The notes beneath the pieces are model-generated. The model ran no database searches. It saw only the letters and a program-made list of their open reading frames with translations, and was not told the origin of the DNA. From Entoloma clypeatum (Eukaryota > Basidiomycota > Agaricomycetes > Agaricales > Entolomataceae), in assembly GCA_963565915.1 (NCBI GenBank), contig OY751489.1, positions 2,232,001 to 2,296,000 of the forward strand: a stretch of DNA of 64,000 nucleotides, in the 5' to 3' direction. The position numbers and the translations under genes were made by a program. The number at the start of each line of letters is the position of its first letter. The stretch's first letter is position 1. Shown here one piece after another: positions 40,326-50,880 of the stretch.

Positions 40326-41194
40326 ACATGGCAGAAGCACCGACAGTACAAACAATGGATACATCCAAGATCATCAAAGATCCTGGGATGTTCAAAGACA
40401 GACACACCTTCGACGAGTGGTGGAAAGCCACCAAATTATACATCAGGTTCCAGAAGGGCCTATCCGACGATCAGAAAATTCTTGCGGTGTTATCCCGCAT
40501 GATGGAAGGGTCCGGTAAACACTGGGCCAGCAACAAGTTAGACGACCTTGCCACCGATGGCGAGAACATCACCTGGTTAGGTTTCTCAGATGACATCGCT
40601 ACGCGATTCTCTATTGCCAACAAGTCGGCAGCGGCCAAGGCGAGACTCGAAGTCCTGAAACAGGAGAAATGCACCATCGACGAATTCTTGGACGAATTTG
40701 AAGAGCTCTTGAAGCTGTCAAACCTTGGCGAAGAAACTGGGAAATACATCCTGGAAAAGAACGTCAACTGCAGAATTTCTGAACAAGTGGCTAGCGATGG
40801 CAAGACATACACTGATTACGCAAAGGAGATCCGAAACAAGGGACGACAGATGGAGGGACATGCATTAGTCATCCGAGGGGGTGGCGACACACGCACTGGA
40901 TCGGGCACCACTTATGGTGGTCAAGGCAAAGCCATGGAGATTGACAAAGCAGGAGTAGCCCATTGCTACAACTGTCAGCGCTTTGGTCACCTTGCCAAAG
41001 ACTGCAAAGCCCCAAAGAAGAAAGATGGTCATAAGTGTTTCAACTGCGACCAAGAAGGACATATCGCGCGCAACTGCCGCAAGCCAAAGAAGAACTCTGG
41101 AAAGATTAGGAAGGTGTCTGATGGAGATACCGATGATGATGAAACCATCACCATAGAGACCGATAAGAAGGATTTTCCTGAAGGGTCCGATTAA
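39992..41194 (+). CDS. Family A Gag (400 aa)
   Basis: ATG at 39992 in a good context (CACCATG). An acidic and Ser/Pro-rich N-terminal third is followed by the Retrotrans_gag core (KDRHTFDEWWKATKLYIRFQ; GKHWASNKLDDL; KARLEVLKQEKCTIDEFLDE), then two CCHC zinc knuckles (CYNCQRFGHLAKDC, CFNCDQEGHIARNC) with basic linkers that bind element RNA, and an acidic tail. No stop interrupts it. Pol begins in the -1 frame, overlapping by a few codons, so a frameshift or reinitiation is needed. Confidence 0.93.
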   Translation: MSYSKQQIYAHFTTDEQQTEYNRWARNERLDPFSRPTDAQEQRFLRDLQRKYSECFATDSADESPDEFTFDSVQSDIEQTPRTGTHFQSLPVSQTPSSSQQPDSSSPPQVLDMAEAPTVQTMDTSKIIKDPGMFKDRHTFDEWWKATKLYIRFQKGLSDDQKILAVLSRMMEGSGKHWASNKLDDLATDGENITWLGFSDDIATRFSIANKSAAAKARLEVLKQEKCTIDEFLDEFEELLKLSNLGEETGKYILEKNVNCRISEQVASDGKTYTDYAKEIRNKGRQMEGHALVIRGGGDTRTGSGTTYGGQGKAMEIDKAGVAHCYNCQRFGHLAKDCKAPKKKDGHKCFNCDQEGHIARNCRKPKKNSGKIRKVSDGDTDDDETITIETDKKDFPEGSD

Positions 41195-44100
41195 ACAACG
41201 CTAAGTCGCGACCCTTATCCATTAAACGAACTCGCTTGCCTGGTGCAGCTACAGACAATATAACTTATGTTATCCCTGCAAAGCGAGCCGTTGCGTCAAC
41301 TAAGATTGTCAAAGGAGATAAACCTCCGAAACGACGAGAGATCAAGCTGCAAGCTCAGATCAAAACACGACGAGGACCAAAAGCCATTCGACCCGAGGTT
41401 GATAGCGGATGTGAACGCACATGTATCCATCCCAGAATAGTACGCGAACAGAACCTTCCCACACGTGGAATAAAGCCCATATCAATCCTAAATGCGGATG
41501 GATCGCCGAACCGACAACAGAAAGCAGAAAAACTTGCCGAAGTCAAGCTGGACTTAGGAACACACCAGGAAACCATGGAAGCAATGGTATTGGACATTGG
41601 GAGAACGGACATGCTTTTGGGACATGACTGGTTGGTACACCACAACCCCACAATCAATTGGACGACCGGCGCTGTAACATTCAACCGGTGCCCATCAACA
41701 TGTCAAACCAAACACTCGGATTTCAGGGTTAACCTTAATGGTCGCAAACATCGGGTTCGCATGGTGGAAGTACGAGACAAGGACGCGCCCAAGAAATCGG
41801 ATCAGAAATGGAAGCCCGGAGACCCCATATTGGAAGCAGTTACTCCCACACCACCTCCCACAACCAAACGACCCTCATACGTTGAACGTTTTGCCCATCT
41901 CTTTGAAAAAGAAAACTTTGACAAGATCCCAAAGGAAAGAGAATGGGACCACGGCATCGAACTTACACCGGACACACCAAAGGAGCTAGGAGGAAACACG
42001 TATCCTATGACCCAAAAGGAGCAAGAAGAACTGGACGAATTCATCGATGAAGGCCTGGCAACCGGAAAGATCCGACCGTCCAAATCCCCTTATGCATCAC
42101 CCTGCTTCTTCATTAACAAGAAAGACGGTTCCAAACGATTGGTACAGGATTATCGCACGGTCAATAAATTCACGGTTAAGGACAAATTCCCACTCCCACG
42201 CATCAACGACCTCTTAGATGTATTGAAGGACGCAGTCTACTTCAACAAAATGGACATCATGTGGGGATACAATAACGTGCGGATCAAGAAGGGTGACGAA
42301 TGGAAAGCCGCCTTCCTGACCAGCTGAGGATTGTTTGAACCATTGGTCATGTTTTTTGGTCTCTGCAACTCCCCAGGAACGTTCTCTCGGATGATGGCCA
42401 GCCTATTCAGGGATCAGATCCGTCGGCGCATCTGTGTGATTTACATGGATGACATAGTGGTTATTGGTAAAACCAAGGAAGAACTCGCCCGGAACACCGA
42501 AGAGATCTTGCAGATTCTGTCAGACAATGACCTGTTCCTAAAGGAGAAGAAGTGTCTTTGGGAAGTAACAAAATGCCCCATATTGGGATATGTCGTTGGA
42601 GAAGGACGTGTTGAGATGGAAACCGAAAAGGTGGACACAATCCGGAACTGGCGAGTACCCACATCAAAAAAGGAAGTCCAGAGGTTCCTGGGATTTGCCA
42701 ATTTTTATCGACGCTTCATTGAAGGATACTCAAACATCGCAAAGCCACTCACAACACTTATGGGGAATACAGCATTCACATGGGGACCAGCGGCGCAAGA
42801 AGCATTTGAAGGTCTCATACAGGCAATCACGACGGCACCAGTCTTGGCATTGCCCAAACCGGATGGACAGTTCAGGGTCGAAACCGATGCATCGGGTTAT
42901 GCGATTGGAGCAGTACTTTCACAGAAACAAGATGACAAGTGGCATCCTATCGCGTTCTTGTCGCGGACCATGTCCGCGGCTGAACAGAATTACGAGATAT
43001 ATGACAAGGAACTCTTGGCAGTCATGGAAGCACTGAAGGACTGGTGACATTATCTACTTGAAGCCAAGGAACGTTTCGAGATCTTAACCGATCACAAAAA
43101 CCTGGAGTATTTCCGGCGTCCTCAGGACCTAAACCAACGACAGAGGCGCTGGAAGATGAAGTTACAAGACTATGACTTCGAACTGCGACATGTACCTGGG
43201 AAGACAAACGCAAAAGCAGACATCCTGTCACGTTTACCCTGGTATGAGACGGAACTCGAGCCGCAGGACAGCGACCAAATGCTCAAGGAGGGGCTATTTT
43301 TGAAACGATTGGAATCAGAAGATGTGATACAAATGGAGATGTTCACGGAGGAACAATTCTTTGAAGGGGGTGAAACATCTGATTCCATCAAAATCGGAAA
43401 CATCACAACCATCGAAAACCCATGGATCGCACGCATCAAGGCCTCGAATCGCATGGAGACAGAAGTAGCCCAGGGTCTGAAGAAGAATCCTCACTGGTAC
43501 CAGCAGGAAAATGGCATCACCTACGCAGGAGAACGAGTCTATGTTCCACCAGACCCACAATTGCGCCAAGAACTGATGTTTGAAGCGCACGACGCACCAG
43601 TGGCAGGACATCCAGGACAATATCGAACACATGAACTCCTCACTCGCACCTACTGGTGGCCCACCATCCTACATGATGTAAAGAAGTATGTGAAAGGTTG
43701 TGACACCTGTCAACGTAACAAGATCAGCCGCCAAAGGAGACACGCCCCTCTACACCCTAACGCCGCGCCAAGTCAACCATGGGAAGACATAGGGATTGAC
43801 GTCGTGGGACCGATACCAGAATCTGATGGGAAGAACACAATTCTGGTCATCACAGACAGACATTCAAAGATGCTTCATCTCATCCCGACAACCGTGGAAC
43901 TATCGGCTGAAGGATTAGCCAAGATCTATTGGGACCAGATATGGAAGCTTCATGGGATCCCTAAGAAGATCATTAGCGACAGAGGACCACAGTTCGCCGC
44001 GAAGTTCATGGAGATACTTTGCCGCATGTTGGGAATCAAGAGAAACCTGTCCACTGCGTACCATCCACAAACTGATGGACAAGCCGAACGATCGCATCAG

Positions 44101-44844
44101 GAAACCGAGGTGTTCTTACGAAACTTTGTCAACCATCTACAAGATGATTGGGCGGAATGGATTGCAATCGCAGAATTCCAGTACAATGACAAAGAACATC
44201 AAGCGACAAAGTACACACCATTCTATCTCAACTACGGTCTGCATCCTTGGAAGGGAGAACTTGTGTTGGAAGACACCAATCCAGCGGCAAACGACTTCTT
44301 GAAAAAACTCAAACAGGCACGAGAAGAAGCCAACACAGCACTGAAACAAGCCCAGGATCAGATGAAGAAGACAGTTGACACACGACGAAGCCCGTCTCGG
44401 AATTACCGCATCGGAGACAAGGTGTGGCTGGAAGGGACTAACATCAGGACTGATCGTCCCTCAAAGAAACTTGACGCCCTCCGACATGGACCGTTCAAAG
44501 TCCTAGAAAAGAAAGGAGCTAGCGCATACCGTCTTGATCTTCCCAAAACCTGGAAGATGATCCACCCTGTGTTCAACGAGACCCTGTTATCGCCATACGA
44601 AACCCCAAAGTATGCCATTCAGAAAAAGAAGCCAGCCCCTGATCCGATCATCGTCGAAGGACGAGAGGAATACCATGTCTCCACGATCCTGGACTCTCGG
44701 AAATTCTGTGGACAGATCCAGTACCTTGTCCAATGGGAAGGGTATGGCCCAGAAGAGAACACATGGGAACCTCGGACTAATGTTCAGAACACTCAAAATT
44801 TGATCCGAGATTTCCATCGGCAAAATCCATCGCGTCCACGATAA
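41182..44844 (+). pseudogene. Family A Pol polyprotein with two in-frame TGA codons
   Basis: Single frame, open from 41182. Protease (EVDSGCERTCIH; LLGHDWLVHHNP), RT (FINKKDGSKRLVQDYRTVN; KMDIMWGYNNVRIK; YMDDIVVIG), RNase H ([15 protein letters not shown]), integrase zinc domain ([21 protein letters not shown]), core ([25 protein letters not shown]) and chromodomain ([30 protein letters not shown]). TGA at 42325-42327 stands where RT families have Arg before GLFEPLVM. TGA at 43045-43047 stands where copy A1 has CGA (494-496). Both look like C-to-T at CpG. Confidence 0.95.
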
Positions 44845-44961
44845 AAGAACAAACTTTGAGAACCATTTTCCACATCGACTTCTGTCACATCGAGTTCCCC
44901 GCTCCAACTCTTCTCGCCCAACACGCCGTTCTTCTTATACTTTTCAAACATCATTTCTGCC

Positions 44962-45330
44962 ATGTCCAACATCACCGCCGCCTCCACCGATGTTTCCGAT
45001 ATCAACCCCACCATCACCACCCTCATTGGCGAAGCGCTCTCCATGCGCGACCAGATCCATGCGCTCGAAACCTCTGTCGCCGACATCCTCCACCGGCAGA
45101 TGCATATCCGCCTTCATACCCTCTCCGATTTACCAACCACCCCCACCGCTGAGGAGAAGCTCATCCTCAAAAATTATACCAACACCCTTGCTGTCGAGAA
45201 TCGACGCCTTCGCCTTGCCGTTCGAGGTTTAGAGTTTGCCACGGCGGTAAACGATGAACTGATAAAGGATTGGGGTAACCGAGTTGACCCTGCCTGGGCC
45301 GATCCAAATGGCAACGATGGATGGGAATAG
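44962..45330 (+). CDS. Family A accessory ORF, A2 copy (122 aa)
   Basis: Same start, stop and length as 2410-2778 with few substitutions (for example VSDI for ASDI, LPTTPT for LPTAPT). It lies 117 bp after the pol stop. Helical, coiled-coil-like, no membrane segment. Unlike pol in this copy, it has no nonsense codon. Confidence 0.7.
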   Translation: MSNITAASTDVSDINPTITTLIGEALSMRDQIHALETSVADILHRQMHIRLHTLSDLPTTPTAEEKLILKNYTNTLAVENRRLRLAVRGLEFATAVNDELIKDWGNRVDPAWADPNGNDGWE

Positions 45331-45354
45331 GTAGTCTGTGAGGACACAGACCTT

Positions 45355-45364
45355 GAGGAGGGGA
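45355..45364 (+). promoter_or_regulatory. Polypurine tract of A2
   Basis: GAGGAGGGGA 3 bp before the 3' LTR. Confidence 0.8.
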
Positions 45365-45367
45365 ACA

Positions 45368-45737
45368 TGTTACGGACTAACGACTACGGACGTATACACT
45401 TACTTTTTCACTTTTACTCATCGGCCCCCGCTTACATATATCGTATTATACTTTATTTCCTTTAGTATACTTCGCTCCCGCGCTGACTCGCTTTCCGCAG
45501 CTGTCTGACTCATTCCGCAGTCAGCTTACTCATTAGTGCATAGCCTTCCGCAGTCGCCTTACTCATGCGCACTGCCTTCCGCAGTTACTGACTCATTCGC
45601 TACCGCTCATAGTCAGTACTATATAAGCCTCATGTACCATAGCTACATTCCTTAGATTTAGCAATCACATTGCTCTTCGCCTTTCCATCTTCCTGCATAC
45701 TCTGCCCGAACCTTGGAACGGTTTGTTACGCATAACA
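45368..45737 (+). repeat. 3' LTR of A2 (370 bp)
   Basis: Same length and nearly the same sequence as 39167-39536. The AATAG duplication follows. Confidence 0.96.
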
Positions 45738-45883
45738 AATAGCAAGGGGGACACCTTCAGCTGACCAGCCTTGGTATCGTCCGAGGCGTCCACAATAGAA
45801 TGGTGGCATTACACAAACGTAACCTGAAAAGCGAGAGCACTTAACGTGCAATGTGATCTCGGCGTCAGGGATGGGCTGGTTTT

Positions 45884-46259
45884 TGTAAGGGCAACCACTT
45901 TCACTTTTCACTTTTCCTTCACTTTCTTCCTTTCCTTTCTATTCCACCATCTCCGACGTCCTCCGATCATATCCGCTGTCTCCGACATCTTATCCGCCTC
46001 TCCGCATCCGACGACTCCGCCCCCATCCGCTACTCCGCACGTCGGATCGCAGGTACTATCATTCATCTTGTTTCCATTCATCCTTCATCGCTACTCCCGA
46101 TCATTGCTCATCATTCATGTGTCTCGTTTTATCTCTTATTTCATATCTCATTTTACTATTTATCGCAGCTAGCTTGCAGGGGAATCTTTAGAACTTTCTC
46201 TTTGGATCTCCCTTGCAAGTATCTGAGTTTGAGTCTTGGATCGTAAGGTCGCCCTTACA
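45884..46259 (+). repeat. Solo LTR of family C (376 bp)
   Basis: Plus-strand reading TGTAAGGGCAACC...GGTCGCCCTTACA, opposite in orientation to the other C LTRs in the window, flanked by GTTTT at 45879-45883 and 46260-46264. It lies only 146 bp from the A2 3' LTR. Confidence 0.94.
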
Positions 46260-46676
46260 GTTTTTGCGCTCCTCGTTTTTATCGATGCTGTAAGTGCACA
46301 TCCAACCATCACATGAGAAGCGAGGGTGCTCAACCTTGACACTGGCCACATCCTTGTGTGAAACGGTGCTGGACATCTCAATAATTGGGATGTTCCCGGT
46401 GTGCGAATTGACTTAGGTGAAGAAAAGACAAAATCAGAATTGGACCAGACTTGAGCACTCCCTGCTCACCTGTGCAATGGTACCCACTCATAGTGATGAC
46501 ATCTTGAGAAAACTGCAACTAGCTTCAAAGGATGTAAGCTTTTTGCACTCCTCATTTTCATTGATGCTATAAGTGCAGGTCCAACCATCACATGAGAAGT
46601 GAGGGCGCTCAACCATGATGCTGGCCATACGATGCATCCTTGCATGAAGCGGTGCTGGACATCTCAACAATTGAGA
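46258..46676. repeat. Tandem duplication of about 280 bp
   Basis: 46258-46390 and 46538-46676 share TTTTTGC.CTCCTC, CCAACCATCACATGAGAAG, GCTCAACC and GGTGCTGGACATCTCAA in the same order. Confidence 0.7.
46340..46518 (+). repeat. Left arm of an inverted repeat around the deaminase-like gene
   Basis: Its reverse complement matches 50430-50617 at roughly 80% by eye, including TCATAGTGATGACATCTTGA, GACAAAATCAGAATT and CACACCGGGAACATCCCA (shared as complements). Confidence 0.7.
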
Positions 46677-47095
46677 AGGGGTCATCTAAAGTAGATGTTG
46701 AAGACTGGTACCCTCAATGATGGAGGTGTCCATTGAGCAGCCCGACCAGGAGCGAAAGCGCTCAAGGTCTGGCTCTCGGACATGTTGAATAGTGACCGTG
46801 ACACTTGTGACAGCTAAATGCAAAACATTTGAGCCCAAGTGGTGACAGTCACGGTAACCGGCAACCACTTCTCGTCCACCTCTCGCCCACCTGGCTTGGA
46901 CTGGCATGAAGCCATACCCAGCTCCATGTGGACCACAATGCCAAGGATGAGCTGGAGTGCAGGTGGATCTTGAGTGCTTTCGCTCCTGGTCTTTTGGACC
47001 TCCCAGCATCTTGAGCTTCTACACTCCCACCATTCACGATGGGGCCTTGAGCGCCTTCGCTCCTGGTCCTTCATGGGCACCTCAATCATTATTGT

Positions 47096-47285
47096 GTTAT
47101 GTCAACTTCAAACGCAGGCGGATCCCGAGCGCTTTCACTCCTGGTCTTTCTACAATCCCGCATTGTTGCCTGTCTTTTCTATATCTATCATATTGGCCAC
47201 GACCTCCCAGCATCTCGAGCTTCTACACTCCCATGGTCCTTCATGGGCACCTCAATCATTCTTGTGTTATGTCAACTTCAAACGC
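47096..47285 (+). repeat. Direct repeat, left copy
   Basis: Shares GTCAACTTCAAACGCAGG, CTACAATCCCGCATTGTTGC and ATATTGGCCACGACCTCCCA with 50700-50880 in the same orientation, almost identical over about 120 bp. Both copies carry the GAGTGCTTTCGCTCCTGGTC motif. Confidence 0.8.
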
Positions 47286-47652
47286 AGAATTCAGACCGCA
47301 CACCTGTTAAGTTCGGAACAGACGTCCACGGTGACCACATGACTGGCAAAGTCAATACAGTCAGCATTGAATGTTGAATGTTGGCGCCCGGTCAAAAATG
47401 GCTCTGACTCGCCCATCCGAAAGATCCGAGCAGATATGAACTGTGCCCACGGTCATTTCAGATAGGATATGAAGAGTCCAACGAGTCTGGCCTCAGTCAT
47501 CACACTTCCATCTCTCCATCCACCCAACATACCACAAGAGTGCTATGGAACAGGTGAACCCAGAAGCGTCTGAGACTGGTCCCGTAAGAATTCTGCTGAG
47601 CCATATCCCACCCACTCAAGCCCATCTCCTTAGAAATTGACGTGGCTATTGG

Positions 47653-50013
47653 ATGACATCAAACAATTATTTAAGTCCAACACGTCCATGTGGGAACAAC
47701 ACAAGGGCGATATTTTCGTGTTCCGCAGTATATCAATGCTGCTATCACAGCTCCCCAAAGGCGACGACATGCATGTCCAGCATGAAAACGACACTCAAGT
47801 CACTGCCGAGGCCCATCGAGAGTTACGGATACTTGTTGCTCACAACCACCCTCATTCAACACCATGAAGTCATTGCTATTGTGGCACGATGCAATGGGGT
47901 ATTTTCTGATGGTCTGGGGATGGGCGTTTCAGCAGGCTTTGGGGTCACAGTGAATCTTCGAAGAGGAGGCACCAAGATGGATGGCTGTCTGGGAGGCAGG
48001 ACTTTAAAGCCGCTTGCCTTCCCAATGCAAGAGTTGGGCGTTGATCCAAGGACTTGCGAAGAGTCCCTTCGGAAATTAAATGTCGCCGAGGCCTTAGACA
48101 ACAATTTAGACACTGATGGAGAGTTGCTTCGGGATTTGTATGTTGTGGGGGCCTTGGGCAGTAATCCAGAGACTCATGAACAATCACTTTGGAAACTCTA
48201 TGTCATTATGGACGCATATGTCCAACTCATAACTGTCAGGCCAGCACCTTTCTCAAACTTCTTTTAGGAAAGAACAACCATTTGAGCATCACATTGTGAT
48301 CACGACGATGCTCATCAACCACTCAAAACGTTCAGCAAACAACACCATTCTTCAACAATACATCCTCGCTGCATGCTTCCCAAAAATCTTGGAATGGATG
48401 ACACATGAAGAGTTTTCAATGCCTTTTGTCAAATCCCTCAATGCCATCCCACCATCTTTCAAGTTCAAGCGCGCGAACCCAGAGGAACCTGGCTCTGACG
48501 GGTATCTACGCTCCCTCATACCTGGACTTGCCAAGGAGTTCGCCATTCCAAAGTTACATGAACAATCTAAAGACACCACTCACCACCTTCCACTCTACAC
48601 GGCGGACACCTGCACCGAGTTTCACTGGCTCTTAAAGAAGCTTCTCGGATCCTTTGAAATTCACCTTCAAAAGTTGGTGTCTGCATCTCCTGAAGATTTT
48701 CCCTCTAAATTAAACATCACCACTTCGTTGGGACATGCCCTTTGGTCGTTTGCTGTGAGCGATGCGATTGAAAGCCACCTGAAAACGGTTGAAACACACC
48801 TAAAGAAGAGCATGGATTTGCAGAAGGTCAAGGGTAGCAACGGTGGAGGTGTTAGCAACTATGATGAAGATGTTAAGCACGATAAGGATGAAGGCATTGA
48901 AAGTGGTGAACAAGGTGAAGGTATTGAAGGCCGTGATGATCCAGACCTCCGGGACGTGCAACCTGACGAGGCGGTCCCGATGTGGAAGTCGTTTAGGGAC
49001 TGGTTGAGGCTGATGGTTGCTCATCTCGATACTGTAGTGACCATCCACAATCACATCACTGGCCCACTGTTCTCTTACATGGGCATTTCAATCATAGTCA
49101 TATCTCCTGCACCTCTAGACTCAGCGCTGCTTCCTTGGAAGATGCTGCTGCGGTCACCACGGTACTTTTCTGGGATGGCAGACTCCAATGAGGAGATTAT
49201 CAAATTTTTTGAAAGGTGGATGGATAAGATGAATCTCATGAGGAATACCACAAGCAACCTCAATGACACCCTGCACCATGGTGACAGGCCAAAACCATCC
49301 AAACTTCGCAACCACATTCGCCCGTTGCTCGACAAGGAGTGGGAAAGCGATACCGACATCACGCCTATCGTCAAAATACTCCAGCTGTTGAATGATACTC
49401 ATCTGCAATCTCTTATGGCTGACCATTTGGGCCAAATCAAGGAGGCCATCAGTCTGCTCAAGACTGTAACACTACCCGTCGTTAAGCTTTTCAAGAAACT
49501 AAAACATATGGAGATGGGGTTGGGGTTTATTGGCACGATACACTGCGAACTTCAGGCTGCCACCGCAACCGCTAGAAGTTGCAATCCTGGGCCTGAGCTC
49601 GCAATGTTGTTCAAGGTGTGTTTTGATTATTTTTGTCCTCTCTCAATCCCTTGATATTTTCAACATAGGAAGCGGGATACATCCTAGGTGTTTCCAAACC
49701 ATGCTGCCTGGTTTGTGACCAAGTACTCTCAGCATTGTCACCGTCAAGCCAGCCCTTGGAGAAATTCGTCATGTGGGGCGCTCACCCTGTAATCTCAGCA
49801 GTCTCATTGCCAACTTCACTTCCCCCGCAGATCGTCTACAGCATGAATATGAAGTTCGGGGAGCAATTGAGAGCGGGGCTCATCAAACTCATAAACGACA
49901 CCAAATGGAAGCGAAGCCGCACCCAATCTACAACCTCAATGAGGCCTTCCTTGGAGTCCCTCCTTCAGCGGGCAGTGTTGAGTCCTATGAGAAACCCAAC
50001 TTATGGACAGTGA
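47653..50013 (+). CDS. OTT_1508-like (nucleic acid deaminase-fold) protein, structure uncertain
   Basis: The main exon spans 48268-49615 (acceptor CTTTTAG at 48267), then a 53-bp intron (49616-49668, GTGTGT...CATAG, phase 0), then 49669-50013. The N-terminal half holds helical blocks (TCTEFHWLLKKLLGSFEIHL; HALWSFAVSDAIESHL), then a Gly/Asp/Glu linker. The C-terminal half has the deaminase signature: HCELQ (HxE) in exon 1, then YILGVSKPCCLVCDQVL (PCC..C) in exon 2, followed by LPTSLPPQIVYSMNMKFGEQ. These fit the fungal OTT_1508-like deaminase family, whose substrate is unknown. Upstream, 47653-48267 (EVIAIVARCN, then two or three ~21-aa repeats such as EESLRKLNVAEALDNNLDTD) is probably exon 1, but the frame near 47650-47870 is ambiguous. 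Confidence 0.55.
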
Positions 50014-50429
50014 CTATCCTTCAATATGCTTCATGCTCTGATGCCTTCACCCTCCGGTATGTTCTCCCTTGGTAATTCAATTTGATGATTCTCGTGCTTC
50101 AGTCTGGACTCTATCTACCTCGACATTTATATTGACTACAATGGGCATTCTTGGCCCCATTTGCCAACGAGACACCTTGTTTCATGTACTTCCTATATAC
50201 TCGTCCAATATTTTTGGCATACCTAATTTTGTACTCTCCAGTTGTGGCAGTATGACATTCAATGTGAATAGTACTTGACTTGAAGTCTGAGAGGAGTGAC
50301 TCAAATGTCACCAGTGTGACATCAGTCATGACTCATGATTCACATGCTTTATGTACATATGTTTGTCACTCTGGGCCATCTCAGACTCTCTCAGGCTACA
50401 TCTCCTCAGAGTCCTGTGCTATGCAGAGC

Positions 50430-50617
50430 AAGAGTTGCGACTTTTTCAAGATGTCATCGCTATGAGTGGGTACCATCACGCAGGTGAGCACGGAGCGCTC
50501 TAGTCTGGTCTAATTCTGATTTTATCTTTTCTTCACCCAAGATAATTCACACACCGGGAACATCCCACTTGTTGAGACGTCCAGCACCGTTTCATGCAAG
50601 GATGCATTGTATGGCAG
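50430..50617 (-). repeat. Right arm of the inverted repeat
   Basis: Reverse complement of about 46340-46518 (see that entry). Confidence 0.7.
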
Positions 50618-50699
50618 AGCCAGATCTTGAGCGCTTTCACTCCTGGTCAGGCTGCTCCTCCATCATTAGCACCTGAACCGGTACCTCGATCATTACTGT

Positions 50700-50880
50700 G
50701 TTGTGTGTCAACTTCAAACGCAGGTGGGTCTTGAGTGCTTTCGCTCCTGGTCTTTCTACAATCCCGCATTGTTGCCTGTCTTTTCTATATCTCTCATATT
50801 GGCCACGACCTCCCAGCATCCTGGACCTTCACGAGTACCTCAATCATTACTGTGTTATATCAACTTCAAACGCAGGTGGA
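50700..50880 (+). repeat. Direct repeat, right copy
   Basis: Same orientation as 47096-47285; contains two GAG.GCTTT.GCTCCTGGTC motifs. Confidence 0.8.

Larger units (their letters stand above)
39167..45737 (+). mobile_element. Ty3/gypsy chromovirus, family A, complete copy A2 (6571 bp)
   Basis: 370-bp LTRs, flanking AATAG at 39162-39166 and 45738-45742, primer site, gag, pol with chromodomain, accessory ORF, polypurine tract. The two LTRs differ at about one base by eye, so insertion is recent. Pol nevertheless carries two TGA codons. Confidence 0.97.
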
